Assembly: GCF_000425365.1 (NCBI RefSeq)
Contig: NZ_AUDH01000013.1
Coordinates: 1 to 64,000 of the forward strand
Reading direction: 5' to 3'
DNA: 64,000 bases
From: Rubritepida flocculans DSM 14296
Lineage (GTDB): Bacteria; Pseudomonadota; Alphaproteobacteria; Acetobacterales; Acetobacteraceae
In this document: positions 27,034-37,276 of the stretch, one piece after another
How positions within the stretch are numbered: the first letter of the stretch is position 1
How the letters are laid out: each line of letters starts with the position of its first letter
Notes under the pieces: generated by a model
What the model was told of the DNA's origin: nothing
The model's database searches: none
The model's input: only the letters and a program-made list of their open reading frames with translations
Made by a program: the position numbers and the translations under genes

Positions 27034-27438
27034 ATGTCGAACCCCAACAACCCCGATCATCTGGTGGGGGTGCTGCGCGACACCATCGTCGCGCTGGTGC
27101 GCCGGGACGGGCCCGACCTCTCCGCACGGCAGCTCGCCGTGTTTCTCACCGTCTATCTCAGCCCGGGGCCGCATACGGTGCGCGGCCTGGCGCAGGAGTT
27201 GAACGTCTCCAAGCCCGCCATCACCCGCGCGCTGGACAGGCTGGGCGAGCTCGACCTCGCCCGCCGCAAGGTGGACCCGATGGACCGCCGCTCGGTGCTG
27301 GTGCAGCGCACGCTCAAGGGGGCCGTGTTCCTGCGCGACCTGCGCACCACCATGGCCGAGGCGGAGGGCGTGATCAGCGAGATGCCCCTGCCCGAGACCA
27401 TGGGCGAGGAGCTGGAGCCCTCCGTCCGCTACGCCTGA
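27034..27438 (+). CDS. Small MarR-type winged-helix regulator
   Basis: A 134-residue regulator with a helix-turn-helix at about residues 50-72 (VRGLAQELNVSKPAITRALDRL) and a basic wing containing DPMDRR. It lacks the long C-terminal dimerisation helices of larger MarR proteins. It stands alone between a peptidase gene and a convergent dehydrogenase; an inverted repeat in its own leader suggests autoregulation. Stop codon forms TGATCA with the next gene on the other strand. Confidence 0.88.
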   Translation: MSNPNNPDHLVGVLRDTIVALVRRDGPDLSARQLAVFLTVYLSPGPHTVRGLAQELNVSKPAITRALDRLGELDLARRKVDPMDRRSVLVQRTLKGAVFLRDLRTTMAEAEGVISEMPLPETMGEELEPSVRYA

Positions 27439-28371
27439 TCAGTAGCCGGCCGCGAAATCCACCAGGTTGATGAGCGGCCGCCCCTCGCGCGCGCGGTGGA
27501 TGTTCTCCACCACCTGGGGCGCCGCGCTCTCCGGGATGGTGATGCTCGCCGCGTGCGGCCAGACCAGCACGCGCGGATGGCCCCAGAAGGGGTGATCGGC
27601 CGGCAGGGGCTCGGGCTCGAACACGTCGAGCGCGGCGGCGGCGATGTGCCCGGAATCGAGGGCGGCCAGCAGATCCTCCGCCACCACATGCCCGCCGCGC
27701 GCGGCGTTGATCACGAAGGCCCCGCGCGGCAGCAGGGCGAGGCTGCGCGCGTTGATCACGCCGCGCGTCTCGGGCGTCAGCGGCAGCAGGCAGACCAGGA
27801 TGTCCGTCCGCGCCAGCATGGCCGAGAGCCCCTCGGCGCCATGGAAGCATTCCACCCCCTCGCGCCGGCGCGGCCTGCGCGTCCAGCCCATCACCGGGAA
27901 GCCGAGGGCGCGGAGCGCATCGGCCGCCGCCCCGCCCAGCTCGCCCAGGCCGAGGATGCCCACGCGGCGCTTCGCCGTGTCCGGCGCGGGCAGCTCCTCC
28001 CACAGGCGCGCTGCCTGCTGGGCGCGGTATTCCAGGTCCTGCCGGTGGAAGCGCAGCACGTTCAGCAGCACCCACTCTGTCATGCCCTGGGTGAGCCGCG
28101 CATCCTTGAGCCGCGCCACCGGCACGCCGGGCGGGGGCCCGGGCGGGCGGAGCAGATGGTCCACCCCCGCGCCCATGGAGACGAGCAGCCGCAGCTTCGG
28201 ATAGCGGCGCAGCTCCGCCATGTCGTGCTGCGTCCAGCACACGGCGGCCTCGATCTCGGCCGGATCGCCGGCATCGGGGTGGAGGCGGATGTCGAGGCTC
28301 GGGTCCACCGCCAGCAGCGCGGCCTTCCAGGCCTGCATGGTCGCGGCCTTGGTGGAGAGCAGAACGGCCAT
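27439..28371 (-). CDS. 2-hydroxyacid dehydrogenase, GhrA type
   Basis: A 310-residue NAD(P)-dependent reductase, most like glyoxylate/hydroxypyruvate reductase A. The coenzyme fold has GLGELGG; the catalytic set is Arg in NAARGGH, Glu in DVFEPEPLP and His in WPHAAS. It is the last gene of the minus-strand run that starts with yejA; its ATG shares a base with the stop of the membrane-protein gene upstream. Confidence 0.92.
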   Translation of the reverse strand: MAVLLSTKAATMQAWKAALLAVDPSLDIRLHPDAGDPAEIEAAVCWTQHDMAELRRYPKLRLLVSMGAGVDHLLRPPGPPPGVPVARLKDARLTQGMTEWVLLNVLRFHRQDLEYRAQQAARLWEELPAPDTAKRRVGILGLGELGGAAADALRALGFPVMGWTRRPRRREGVECFHGAEGLSAMLARTDILVCLLPLTPETRGVINARSLALLPRGAFVINAARGGHVVAEDLLAALDSGHIAAAALDVFEPEPLPADHPFWGHPRVLVWPHAASITIPESAAPQVVENIHRAREGRPLINLVDFAAGY

Positions 28372-28826
28372 CAGGGCGTGTCCTCGTGGAAGGAGCGGAC
28401 ATAGGCGCGCCAGTCGTCGCGGCGCGTCGCCACCCGCTCCGCGCCGTCGGGCAGCTTCGCGTAGAGGCTCAGCACGCCGCGCGACCAGAGCAGGTCGAAG
28501 CGCGCGGGGTCGGCCAGCGCATAGGCGGCGCTGCGGTCGAAGACGCCATCCTTCACCCGCGGCAGCACCTTCGCGATCCACCACCAGCAGCCGACGGCGA
28601 GCACCGCCGCGCCCAGGTAGAAATGCACGAGCGCGGTGGCGAGGAAGCTCGACGTCAGGATCAGCGCGGCGGGCCAGATGTTCTCGCCATAGCGATAGAC
28701 CGGGCTGCCGGGCGAGTTCATCTTGCGGATGTGCACGCCGAGCTTCACCCGCCCCTGGTCCAGCAGGTCGCGCAGGCGTTCCAGCTCCTCGCCCTCCCAG
28801 GGGTGTCTCGCCTCAGCCGCTTGCAT
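28371..28826 (-). CDS. Two-helix membrane protein of unknown function
   Basis: A 151-residue protein with a charged N-terminal 45 residues, two adjacent membrane helices (about 50-70 and 71-88, with a WWW run at the end) and a charged C-terminal half. I do not recognise it. Its start lies 14 bases inside the end of yejF and its stop shares a base with the dehydrogenase ATG, so all three are coupled. Confidence 0.7.
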   Translation of the reverse strand: MQAAEARHPWEGEELERLRDLLDQGRVKLGVHIRKMNSPGSPVYRYGENIWPAALILTSSFLATALVHFYLGAAVLAVGCWWWIAKVLPRVKDGVFDRSAAYALADPARFDLLWSRGVLSLYAKLPDGAERVATRRDDWRAYVRSFHEDTP

Positions 28827-30432
28827 CTCGTTCCGTCGGGCCCTGTTCCTCGGCGCGCAGCTCGAAGGCGGCGGCCATCAGGGCGCGCGTATAGGGCTCG
28901 CGCGGCGCGGAGGTAAGGGCCTCGGCCTCGCCTTCCTCGACGATGCGGCCCGCGCGCATCACCGCGATGCGGTGCGCCATGGCGCGCACCACGCGCAGGT
29001 CGTGCGAGATGAAGATGTAGGCCAGCCGATGGCGCGCCTGCAGCTCGCGCAGCAGCTCCACCACCTGCGCCTGCACGCTGACGTCGAGCGCCGAGGTCGG
29101 CTCGTCCAGCACCACGAGGCGCGGCTTGAGCACCAGGGCGCGGGCGATGGCGATGCGCTGGCGCTGCCCGCCCGAGAACTCGTGCGGGTAGCGCCCGGCC
29201 ATGGCGGGATCGAGCCCCACCTCGGCCAGCGCCTCGGCCACCCGCGCCGCGCGCTCGGCCGGCGGCAGCGAGGGCGCGTGCACCGTCAGCCCCTCCCCCA
29301 CGATCTCGCCCGCGCTCATCCGCGGCGAGAGCGAGCCGTAGGGGTCCTGGAAGACGATCTGCATCCGCGCGCGCAGCGGGCGCAGCGCGGCGCGCGAGAG
29401 GCCCTGCAGATCGCGCCCCTCGAAGCGGATCGCGCCCTCGCTGGCCTCCAGCCGCAGCAGGGCGAGGCCGAGCGTGGTCTTGCCCGAGCCGCTCTCGCCC
29501 ACGAGGCCGAGCGTCTCGCCCTCGCGCACCGAAAGGCGCACGCCGTCCACCGCCTTCACGTATCCCACCGTCCGGCGCAGCAGGCCGCGGCGGATGGGGA
29601 AATGGACGCGCACATCCTCGGCGCGCAGCAGCTCCGCCGCCTCGGCGGGCACGGGGGCGGGCCGGCCCTTGGGCTCGGTGGCCAGCAGCATGCGCGTGTA
29701 GGGGTGCTCGGGCGCGGCGAAGACGCGCGCCACCCCGCCCTGCTCCACCACCCGCCCGTCCTTCATCACCACCACGCGGTCGGCGTGGCGCTTCACGATG
29801 GTGAGGTCATGGGTGATGAGCAGCATCGCCATGGAGAGGCGGCGCTTGAGATCGGCCAGCAGCTCCAGGATCTGCGCCTGGATGGTGACGTCGAGCGCGG
29901 TGGTGGGCTCGTCGGCGATGAGCAGCTTCGGATCATTGGCCAGCGCCGCCGCGATCATCACGCGCTGGCGCTGCCCGCCCGAGAGCTGGTGCGGATAGGC
30001 GCCGAGCCGCTCCTCCGCATTCGGCAGCCCGGCGCGGCGCAGCTTCTCGATCACCTCCGCGCGCAGCGCCTCGCCGCGCAGGGGGCGGTGCAGCGTGATC
30101 GCCTCGCCCACCTGCCGGCCGATCGTGTGCAGCGGGTTGAGCGAGGTCATCGGCTCCTGGAACACCATGCCGGCCACGCCGCCGCGCAGCCGTCGCAGCT
30201 CGGCCTCGCCCGCCGTCAGCACCTCCACGCCGTCGAGCGTGATGCGCCCCTCGGGGTTGCTGCCGGCGGCGGAGAGGAGGCGCAGGAGGGAGAGCGCGGT
30301 GACGGATTTCCCGCTGCCCGATTCGCCCACCAGCGCCACCGTCTCCCCCGCCTCGACGCGGAAGGAGACGCCCTCCACCACGCGCCGGCCGCGGAAGGCG
30401 ACGGCGAGGTTCTCGACGCTGAGCAGGCTCAT
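28813..30432 (-). CDS. yejF: Peptide ABC importer, fused dual ATPase
   Basis: A 539-residue protein with two complete ABC domains in tandem. Each has a Walker A (GESGSGKS and GESGSGKT), a signature (LSGGQRQR and FSGGQRQR) and a Walker B (LLIADEP and LVVLDEP), with HPYTRMLLA-type oligopeptide-transporter tails after the first domain. This fused form is characteristic of YejF, which powers uptake of oligopeptides and microcin C. Its ATG overlaps the yejE stop (ATGA). Confidence 0.96.
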   Translation of the reverse strand: MSLLSVENLAVAFRGRRVVEGVSFRVEAGETVALVGESGSGKSVTALSLLRLLSAAGSNPEGRITLDGVEVLTAGEAELRRLRGGVAGMVFQEPMTSLNPLHTIGRQVGEAITLHRPLRGEALRAEVIEKLRRAGLPNAEERLGAYPHQLSGGQRQRVMIAAALANDPKLLIADEPTTALDVTIQAQILELLADLKRRLSMAMLLITHDLTIVKRHADRVVVMKDGRVVEQGGVARVFAAPEHPYTRMLLATEPKGRPAPVPAEAAELLRAEDVRVHFPIRRGLLRRTVGYVKAVDGVRLSVREGETLGLVGESGSGKTTLGLALLRLEASEGAIRFEGRDLQGLSRAALRPLRARMQIVFQDPYGSLSPRMSAGEIVGEGLTVHAPSLPPAERAARVAEALAEVGLDPAMAGRYPHEFSGGQRQRIAIARALVLKPRLVVLDEPTSALDVSVQAQVVELLRELQARHRLAYIFISHDLRVVRAMAHRIAVMRAGRIVEEGEAEALTSAPREPYTRALMAAAFELRAEEQGPTERDASG

Positions 30433-31469
30433 CGCGCGCCTCCGGGCAGCTTGCGCGGGTCGAAGGCGTCGCGCACCGCCTCGCCGATGAAGATCAGCAG
30501 CGTCAGCACGCCGCCCAGCACGATGAAGCCGGTGAAGGCGAGCCAGGGGGCCTGGAGGTTGTTCTTCCCCTGGCTCAGCAGCTCGCCCAGCGAAGGCGAG
30601 CCGGGCGGCAGCCCGAAGCCCAGGAAGTCGAGCGAGGCGAGCACGGTGACGCTGCCCGAGAGGATGAAGGGCAGGAAGGTGAGGGTGGCCACCATCGCGT
30701 TGGGCAGGATGTGGCTCGCCATCAGCCGCGCATCCGAGACGCCGAGCGCGCGCGCCGCGCGCACATAGTCGAGGTTGCGCCCGCGCAGGAACTCCGCGCG
30801 CACCACCCCCACCAGCCCCATCCAGGAGAAGAGCAGCAGGAAGACGAGCAGCGTCCAGAAGGAGGGCTCGATCACGGAGGCCAGGATGATGAGCAGGAAG
30901 AGCTGCGGCATGCCCGACCAGATCTCGATGAAGCGCTGGAAGAGCAGGTCCGTCAGCCCGCCGTAATAGCCCTGCACCGCCCCCGCCGCGATGCCGATGA
31001 GAGAGGCCGCGATGGTCAGCGTGAAGCCGAACAGCACCGAGATGCGGAAGCCGTAGATCACGCGGGCCAGCACGTCGCGCGCCTGGTCGTCGGTGCCGAG
31101 CCAGTTGCGCGCGGAGGGCGGCGAGGGCGCGGGGGTGGGCAGGTCCCGCACGATGGTGGCGTGGCTGAAGGGAATGAGCGGCCAGACCATCCAGCCGCCC
31201 GCGGCCGCGATGTCGGCCTGGAAGTCGCGGTCCTTCCAGTCGGCGCGGGTGGGCAGCCCGTTCTCCACCACGTCGCTCTCCGCGTACTCGACGAGGATGG
31301 GGAAGAACCACCTGCCCTCCACCCGCGCCAGCAGCGGCCGGTCATTTGCGATCACCTCCGCGAAGAGGGTGAGGAGGAAGAGCAGGCCGAAGATCCACAG
31401 CGAGACCATGCCGCGCCGGTTCGCGCGGAAATTCGCGAGGCGGCGCTGCGTGATGGGCGAGAGGCTCAT
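30429..31469 (-). CDS. yejE: Peptide ABC importer permease
   Basis: A 346-residue inner-membrane permease of the BPD_transp family with six predicted helices. The N-terminal cytosolic piece SPITQRRLANFRANRRG and a long periplasmic insertion after helix 1 are typical of YejE. The EAA loop for contact with the ATPase is VRAARALGVSDARLMASHILPNA. It is coupled by ATGA overlaps to the DUF3891 gene upstream and yejF downstream. Confidence 0.96.
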   Translation of the reverse strand: MSLSPITQRRLANFRANRRGMVSLWIFGLLFLLTLFAEVIANDRPLLARVEGRWFFPILVEYAESDVVENGLPTRADWKDRDFQADIAAAGGWMVWPLIPFSHATIVRDLPTPAPSPPSARNWLGTDDQARDVLARVIYGFRISVLFGFTLTIAASLIGIAAGAVQGYYGGLTDLLFQRFIEIWSGMPQLFLLIILASVIEPSFWTLLVFLLLFSWMGLVGVVRAEFLRGRNLDYVRAARALGVSDARLMASHILPNAMVATLTFLPFILSGSVTVLASLDFLGFGLPPGSPSLGELLSQGKNNLQAPWLAFTGFIVLGGVLTLLIFIGEAVRDAFDPRKLPGGAR

Positions 31470-32194
31470 GCGCGGGCGAGGCGGAAGCGCAGCGTCTCGC
31501 GCGGGGCGGCCGCGAGGCCCGCCCGCATGGCCGCCGCATCGGCGAAGCGGCCGGGCAGGCGCAGCGCCTCCGTCTCCACCACCAGCGCCGCCGGCGCGAG
31601 CGGCCAGGGGTCGAGCGTGGCGGCGAAGGGGCCGGTGCGTATCAGCGTGGCGCCCGCGCAGTCGAAGCGCGGCTGGCCCCAGCACAGGCCGAGCGCGATG
31701 CCGTCCACGAGCGCGAGCTTCCGCTGCTGCGGGCGCACCTCGGCCTCGCTCACGCCGAGGCGCGCCATGATCCCGGCGCTCCACGCCCTCTCGCGCGCGA
31801 TGTAGCCCTCCATGGCCGCGCGGCTCTCGGGCGCGGGGGCCATGCGGTTGCCGAGGATGCCCATGCGGTAGATGTGCGTGCCGTGCAGCAGGACGAGCAG
31901 CCCCACCCAGAGCCCCCAGTTGGCCAGCGCGGCCTCCACGCCCTTCTCCCACATCGGCACATGCTCCGCGCCCGAAAGGGCGTTGAAGTGGCGCGGCAGG
32001 CCGGTCGCCGGGTCGAACTCCGGCGCCTGCTCCCAGGGCATCCAGGCGCAATCGTGCTGGGCGGCGGCGGTGCACACCGCCTCGAAGGGCTCGGGCCGTT
32101 CGGCCAGCGCGCGCATGAGCTGCCCCGCGATCAGCGCATGCGCGGGCTGGGGCGTGGCGAGGACGGAGCCATCCTCCTGCGGCCAGAGGATCAA
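31466..32194 (-). CDS. DUF3891 protein inside the yej operon
   Basis: A 242-residue soluble protein of the DUF3891 family, recognised by the opening LWPQEDGS, HALIAGQL near residue 20 and QHDCAW near residue 46, which suggests a histidine-rich metal or substrate site. GGAGG eight bases upstream selects a TTG start at 32194; the alternative Val codon in frame is GTA and cannot start. It sits between the two permease genes yejB and yejE and overlaps yejE by four bases, so it is translated with the transporter. Function unknown. Confidence 0.85.
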   Translation of the reverse strand: MILWPQEDGSVLATPQPAHALIAGQLMRALAERPEPFEAVCTAAAQHDCAWMPWEQAPEFDPATGLPRHFNALSGAEHVPMWEKGVEAALANWGLWVGLLVLLHGTHIYRMGILGNRMAPAPESRAAMEGYIARERAWSAGIMARLGVSEAEVRPQQRKLALVDGIALGLCWGQPRFDCAGATLIRTGPFAATLDPWPLAPAALVVETEALRLPGRFADAAAMRAGLAAAPRETLRFRLARA

Positions 32195-32199
32195 ACCGC

Positions 32200-33318
32200 C
32201 TACCTCCTCGCCTCGAAGTCGATCCGCGGATCCACCAGCGTGTAGGTGAAGTCGCTCACGATCTGCATGAGAAGCCCCAGCAGGGTGAAGATGTAGAGCG
32301 TGCCGAACATCACCGGATAATCCCGCCGGATCGCTGCCTCGAAGCCGAGCAGGCCGAGCCCGTCCAGCGAGAAGATGATCTCCACCAGCAGCGCGCCGGT
32401 GAACAGGATGCCGATGAAGGCCGCCGGGAAGCCCGCAATGATGATGAGCATCGCGTTGCGGAACACATGGCCGTAGAGCACGCGGCGCTCCGTCGCGCCC
32501 TTGGCGCGCGCCGTCAGCACATATTGCTTGTTGATCTCCTCGAGGAAGGAGTTCTTGGTCAGCATGGTGAGGCCCGCGAAGCCGCCGATCACCAGCGTCA
32601 GCGTGGGCAGGGTGATGTGCCAGGCGTAGTCCAGCGCGCGCTGCCAGAAGGGCCAGGCCTCCGCGCCCGAGCTCGCGAGCCCCCGCAGCGGGAACCATTG
32701 CAGGAAGCTGCCGCCGGCGAAGAGCACCACCAGCAGCACGGCGAAGAGGAAGCCCGGGATCGCATAGCCCACCAGCACCACCGCGCTCGTCCAGAGATCG
32801 AAGCGCGACCCGTCGCGCACCGCCTTGCGGATGCCGAGCGGAATGGAGATCAGGTAGATGATCAGCGTGGACCACAGCCCGAGCGAGATGGAGACGGGCA
32901 GCTTCTCCACCACCAGATCCCACACCGGCCGGTCGCGGAACAGGGAACGGCCGAGGTCGAAGGTGAGATAGCCGCGCAGCATCTCCGCAAGCCGCGCATG
33001 CCAGGGCTTGTCGAAGCCGAAGGCGCGCTCGATCTCGGCCACGATGGCGGGATCGAGACCCCGCGCGCCGCGATAGGCGCCGCGCGGCCCCTCCCCGCCC
33101 CCGCCACCGGCCGAAAGCCCGGGCTGCTGGGGCGGACGCACCTCGCCAGGCCCCTCGCCCGTCAGCCGGCCCATCGTGTCGCCCTCGCCACGCAGCTCGG
33201 CCAGCATCTGCTCCACAGGCCCGCCCGGCGCGAACTGGATCACAGCGAAGTTGATGAGGATGATCCCGAGCAGCGTCGGCACCACCAGCAACAACCGCCG
33301 CAGCAGATAGGCGGTCAC
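32200..33318 (-). CDS. yejB: Peptide ABC importer permease
   Basis: A 372-residue permease. [19 protein letters not shown] is the standard opening (GTG start at 33318), helix 1 is followed by a large periplasmic domain with a Gly-rich insert near residues 70-85, and the EAA loop is [22 protein letters not shown]. Pairs with YejE to form the channel. It is separated from yejA by 259 bases full of hairpins. Confidence 0.96.
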   Translation of the reverse strand: MTAYLLRRLLLVVPTLLGIILINFAVIQFAPGGPVEQMLAELRGEGDTMGRLTGEGPGEVRPPQQPGLSAGGGGGEGPRGAYRGARGLDPAIVAEIERAFGFDKPWHARLAEMLRGYLTFDLGRSLFRDRPVWDLVVEKLPVSISLGLWSTLIIYLISIPLGIRKAVRDGSRFDLWTSAVVLVGYAIPGFLFAVLLVVLFAGGSFLQWFPLRGLASSGAEAWPFWQRALDYAWHITLPTLTLVIGGFAGLTMLTKNSFLEEINKQYVLTARAKGATERRVLYGHVFRNAMLIIIAGFPAAFIGILFTGALLVEIIFSLDGLGLLGFEAAIRRDYPVMFGTLYIFTLLGLLMQIVSDFTYTLVDPRIDFEARR

Positions 33319-33378
33319 GGGCGGCGATCTCCGGGGCGATGCGCCAGCGGGAGGGCGCCGCCCTCCCGCACCCTCCCG

Positions 33379-33556
33379 CCGGGGACTTTTGGTCCCCGGA
33401 CCCCTCGGAACCTTGTGGGATGTGGAGGGAGGGGCGTCACGGATGCGTCTGAGGAGAAGCGCGCGCCATGCCCCTCCCTCCACATCCCACCAACGATCAT
33501 GGGTCCAGGGAACAAGTTCCCTGGCGGGGGAGCGCGAGGGGGCAGCGCCCCCTCGC
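33379..33556 (-). repeat. Hairpin cluster between yejA and yejB
   Basis: Four strong inverted repeats follow one another: CCGGGGAC/GTCCCCGG (33379-33399), a perfect 21-bp arm pair at 33415-33435 and 33470-33490 around a 34-base centre, CCAGGGAAC/GTTCCCTGG (33505-33524) and GCGAGGGGGC/GCCCCCTCGC (33534-33556). No gene is seen in 33319-33577. Position after the binding-protein gene and before the first permease suggests transcript processing, 3'-end protection of yejA or partial termination. Confidence 0.8.
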
Positions 33557-33577
33557 CGGTGCAGCCGGCCCGGAGGA

Positions 33578-35407
33578 TCACAGTCCGCGCCGTGCTTCCG
33601 CGAGGGCGCGGTCGCGGGTGGGGTCGATCCACCAGGAGTCGAAGCCGAGGCCGTAGCGCGGGTTGCGTTCGGGCCGGCCGAAGCGGTCCCAGAAGGCGAT
33701 CCAGAAGCGGCGGTTGTGCCATTGCGGGATGACGAAGTGGTGGTGCAGCAGCACGCGGTCCAGCGCGCGGGTGCGGTGGATGAGTTCCTCGCGGTCGGGC
33801 GCGGTGATGAGGAGCTCCACGAGTTCGTCGATGACCGGGTCGCAGATGCCGGCCACGTTCTGGCTGCCGTTCTGGCGGGCCTTCTCGCAGGTCCAGTAGT
33901 CGCGCTGCTCGTTGCCGGGCGAGAGGGACTGGCCCATCACGTCAACGGTCATGTCGTAGTCGAAGGCGTCGATGCGCACCTGGTATTGCGCGGGGTCCAC
34001 CGTGCGCACGCGCGCCTCGATGCCCAGGCGCTCCAGCCACTGCACATAGGGCAGGGCGATGCGCTCGAAGCTCGCGCCGTTGAGCAGGATTTCGAAGCTG
34101 AAGCGCTGCCCCTGGGCGTTGACGAGGCGCCGGTCGCGCACCGTCCAGCCCGCCTCGCGCAGCAGGGCGAGCGCCCGGCGCGCCCCCTCGCGGTTGTTGC
34201 CCGAGCCGTCGGTGACGGGCAGGCGGTGCTCGGTGGTGAAGACGCTCTCCGGGATGCGGCCGCGGAAGCGCTGCAGGATTTCGAGCTCGCGCCCGGTGGG
34301 CAGCCCGGAGGAGGCGAGTTCCGAGTTGGAGAAGAAGCTCGTGGTGCGGTTGTAGAGCCCGTTGAAGATGTTGGCGTTCAGCCACTCGAAGTCGAACACC
34401 TCGATCAGCGCCTGGCGCACCCGGGCGTCCTGGAACAGCGGGCGGCGGAGGTTCACCACGAAGGCCTGCATGCCGGTGGGCAGTTCGTGGCGGATTTCGT
34501 CGCGCCGCACGAGGCCGCGCCGCGCGGCCGGGAAATCGTAGCCGGTGGCCCAGTTGCGCGCGATGTTCTCGGTGCGGAAGTCGATCTGCCCGGCCTTGAA
34601 GGCCTCGAAGGCCACCGTCACGTCGCGGAAATACTCGTAACGCATCGCGTCGAAGTTGTGCTGGCCGCGCCGGGTGTTGAGGTCGCGCGCCCAGTAGTCC
34701 TCGACGCGGCGGTAGATCACGGTGCGGCCAGGCTCGAATCGCTCCAGGCGATAGGGGCCGGAGCCGAGCGGGATGTCGAGCGAGGGGCGCGCGAACTCCC
34801 GCCCCTCCCAGAAATGCCGCGGCAGGATCTGCATCTGGCCGAGGATGAGCGCGAGCTCGCGGTTCTCGTTGGTGCGGAAGCGGAAGGTCACGCGGCGGGG
34901 CGATTCGGCGAGAACCTCGCTCACGTCCGACCAGTAGGCGCGGTAGAAGGGCCGCCCCTGGCTGCGCAGCGTGTTGAAGGTGAAGGCCACGTCCTCGGCG
35001 GTGATGGGCCGGCCGTCGTGCCAGCGCGCGCCCTCGCGCAGCTCGAAGGAGACGCCCATGCGGTCGGCCGGGAGTTCCACCACCTCCGCCACATGCGCGT
35101 ATTCGGTGCTCGCCTCGTCGGCGCTCTCCTGCAGCAGCGAGTCGTAGAGGTTGACGAGGCCCACCGCCGGGGTGCCGCGCAGGATGAAGCCGTTGAAGCT
35201 GTCGAAGCTGCCGATGGCGGTCAGCGCCACCTCGCCGCCCTTGGGCGCATGCGGGTTCACCCAGGGCCAATGGGCGAAGCCGGGGGGCAACGCCGGCTCG
35301 CCCAGCAGCGAGAGGGCGTGGGTGCGGATCGTGCCCTGCCGGGCCATGGCCCGGCCGGAGAAGGCGACGAGGCCCACCCCGGCGGCGAAGAGGTCGCGGC
35401 GCTTCAT
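33578..35407 (-). CDS. yejA: Peptide ABC importer solute-binding protein
   Basis: A 609-residue family 5 periplasmic binding protein. The signal peptide contains a twin-arginine-like MKRRDLF before a hydrophobic stretch ending AMARQG. YejA-type features include [15 protein letters not shown] near residue 45 and the [16 protein letters not shown] motif common to the family. It is the first gene of the yej operon and lies divergently 74 bases from pdxA. Length matches YejA. Confidence 0.96.
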   Translation of the reverse strand: MKRRDLFAAGVGLVAFSGRAMARQGTIRTHALSLLGEPALPPGFAHWPWVNPHAPKGGEVALTAIGSFDSFNGFILRGTPAVGLVNLYDSLLQESADEASTEYAHVAEVVELPADRMGVSFELREGARWHDGRPITAEDVAFTFNTLRSQGRPFYRAYWSDVSEVLAESPRRVTFRFRTNENRELALILGQMQILPRHFWEGREFARPSLDIPLGSGPYRLERFEPGRTVIYRRVEDYWARDLNTRRGQHNFDAMRYEYFRDVTVAFEAFKAGQIDFRTENIARNWATGYDFPAARRGLVRRDEIRHELPTGMQAFVVNLRRPLFQDARVRQALIEVFDFEWLNANIFNGLYNRTTSFFSNSELASSGLPTGRELEILQRFRGRIPESVFTTEHRLPVTDGSGNNREGARRALALLREAGWTVRDRRLVNAQGQRFSFEILLNGASFERIALPYVQWLERLGIEARVRTVDPAQYQVRIDAFDYDMTVDVMGQSLSPGNEQRDYWTCEKARQNGSQNVAGICDPVIDELVELLITAPDREELIHRTRALDRVLLHHHFVIPQWHNRRFWIAFWDRFGRPERNPRYGLGFDSWWIDPTRDRALAEARRGL

Positions 35408-35481
35408 GCCCCTGACATTGGGGGCGCGGGCGCGCGGCGGCAACCGTTTCCGGCGGCGCGGGCGGCTGCTACACCGCCCCC

Positions 35482-36450
35482 ATGCTGGCGCTGACCATGG
35501 GCGAGCCCGCCGGGATCGGCCCGGAGATCGCCGCCAAGGCCTGGAGGGCGCTCCGCGCGGGCGGGCCGGCCTTTCTTTTCCTGGGCGATGCGGGGCTGGT
35601 CGCGGGGGTTCCCGTGGCGTGCGTCGAATCGGTCGAGCAGGCCGCGCGCGCCTTCCCCACGGCGCTGCCCGTGCTGCACCGCCCCCTGCCCGCCTCCGCC
35701 ACCCCGGGCCGGCCGAGCCCGGCCACCGCCCCCGCCGTGATCGCCGCCATCGAGGAGGCGGTGGCGCTGGCGAGATCGGGCGCGGTGGGTGCCGTGGTGA
35801 CCAACCCGATCCAGAAATCCGTGCTGACGGCCGCGGGCTTTCCCCATCCCGGCCACACCGAGTTCCTGGGCGCGCTGGCCGGCACGGGCGTGCCGCCCGT
35901 GATGATGCTGGCCTGCCCCGGGCTGCGCGTGGTGCCGGTGACGGTGCATGAGCCGCTGCGCCAGGCCATCGCGCGCCTCACGCCGGGGCTGATCGCGGAG
36001 CACGCCCGGGTGGCCCATGCGGCGCTGCGGCGGGATTTCGGCATCGCCGCCCCGCGCCTCGCCGTCGCGGGCCTCAACCCGCACGCGGGCGAGAACGGCA
36101 CGCTGGGCGACGAGGAGGGCCGCATCGTCGCCCCCGCCATCGCCCTGCTGCGCGCCGAGGGCATCGCGGCCACCGGCCCGCACCCGCCCGACACGCTGTT
36201 CACCGCCGCCATGCGCCCGCGCTACGACGCCGCCATCTGCCTCTACCACGACCAGGCGCTCATCCCGGTCAAGACGCTGGACATGGCGGGCGGGGTGAAC
36301 GTGACGCTCGGGCTCTCCATCATCCGCACCAGCCCCGACCACGGCACCGCGCTCGACATCGCCGGGCGCGGCGTGGCCGGGCCGGAGAGCCTGATCGCCG
36401 CGCTGCGCTTCGCCCAGAGCCTCGCAGAGACCCGGAGCCGCACGCCATGA
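35482..36450 (+). CDS. pdxA: 4-hydroxythreonine-4-phosphate dehydrogenase
   Basis: A 322-residue metal-dependent dehydrogenase of the DXP-dependent vitamin B6 pathway. MGEPAGIGPEI at the start, GHTEFL, the metal-binding histidines and the C-terminal SPDHGTALDIAG region are intact. Its stop overlaps the pdxJ start (ATGA), so the product, which decomposes quickly, is made next to the enzyme that uses it. Confidence 0.97.
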   Translation: MLALTMGEPAGIGPEIAAKAWRALRAGGPAFLFLGDAGLVAGVPVACVESVEQAARAFPTALPVLHRPLPASATPGRPSPATAPAVIAAIEEAVALARSGAVGAVVTNPIQKSVLTAAGFPHPGHTEFLGALAGTGVPPVMMLACPGLRVVPVTVHEPLRQAIARLTPGLIAEHARVAHAALRRDFGIAAPRLAVAGLNPHAGENGTLGDEEGRIVAPAIALLRAEGIAATGPHPPDTLFTAAMRPRYDAAICLYHDQALIPVKTLDMAGGVNVTLGLSIIRTSPDHGTALDIAGRGVAGPESLIAALRFAQSLAETRSRTP

Positions 36451-37184
36451 GGCTGTCCGTCAACATCGACCATGTCGCCACGCTGAGGAACGCGCGCGGC
36501 GGCGCGCATCCCTGCCCGGTGGCGATGGCGCAACTCTGCCTGGATGCGGGGGCCGAGGGCATCACCTTCCACCTGCGCGAGGACCGCCGCCACATCCGCG
36601 ACGCCGATGTGCGCCGCCTGCACGCGGAGCTGCGCACGCGCCTCAACTTCGAGATGGCCGCGACCCCGGAGATGGTGGGCATCGCCGAGAGCCTGGCGCG
36701 CTCTCCCCGGGGCCTCGCCGCCTGCTGCTTCGTGCCGGAGAAGCGCGAGGAGCTGACCACCGAGGGCGGGCTCGACGTGCTGCGCGCCGGGCCCTTCCTC
36801 GCCGAGGCCATCGCGCGCATGGCCGCGCAGGGGACGGAGGTGAGCCTCTTCGTGGAGCCGGACGCGGCGCAGATCGAGGCCGCCGCGCGGCTCGGCGCCA
36901 AGGCGGTGGAGCTGCACACCGGCAGCTATGCGGACGCGGCGCCCGAGGCGCGCCCGGCGCTGGTCGCGCGGCTCGCGGAGGGCGCGCGGGTGGCGGCGGG
37001 GCTCGGCCTCGCGGTGCATGCGGGGCACGGGCTCTCCTTCGAGACGATCGGGCCCGTGGCGGCGATCCCCGAGATCTGCGAGGTCTCCATCGGGCATTTC
37101 CTGGTGGGGGCGGCGCTGGCCGAGGGGTTCCCCGGGGCGGTGGCGCGCATGCGCGGGCTGATCCGGACCGCGCGCGGGGGGTGA
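36447..37184 (+). CDS. pdxJ: Pyridoxine 5'-phosphate synthase
   Basis: A 245-residue TIM-barrel enzyme that condenses the PdxA product with deoxyxylulose 5-phosphate. SVNIDHVATLRNARGG at the start, FHLREDRRHI and GHGLS are signature regions. Overlaps pdxA. The TGA stop is also the first three bases of a diverged element B (TGATCCGGGCGGC). Confidence 0.98.
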   Translation: MRLSVNIDHVATLRNARGGAHPCPVAMAQLCLDAGAEGITFHLREDRRHIRDADVRRLHAELRTRLNFEMAATPEMVGIAESLARSPRGLAACCFVPEKREELTTEGGLDVLRAGPFLAEAIARMAAQGTEVSLFVEPDAAQIEAAARLGAKAVELHTGSYADAAPEARPALVARLAEGARVAAGLGLAVHAGHGLSFETIGPVAAIPEICEVSIGHFLVGAALAEGFPGAVARMRGLIRTARGG

Positions 37185-37276
37185 TCCGGGCGGCCTGCGA
37201 GGCCGACCGCGTCCTGCCGGCCGGCACGGCGGTGGCTGTTCACCGCGCGTCAAGCTTTCTCCGCCAGCATGCCGGG
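37182..37276 (+). repeat. Diverged element B
   Basis: It opens TGATCCGGGCGGCCTGCGAGG and ends with a CGGGATGAC-like tail comparable to the CCGGCATGAC at the end of the copy at 23606-23684. It contains the pdxJ stop codon and fills the gap to the next small gene. Confidence 0.5.
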
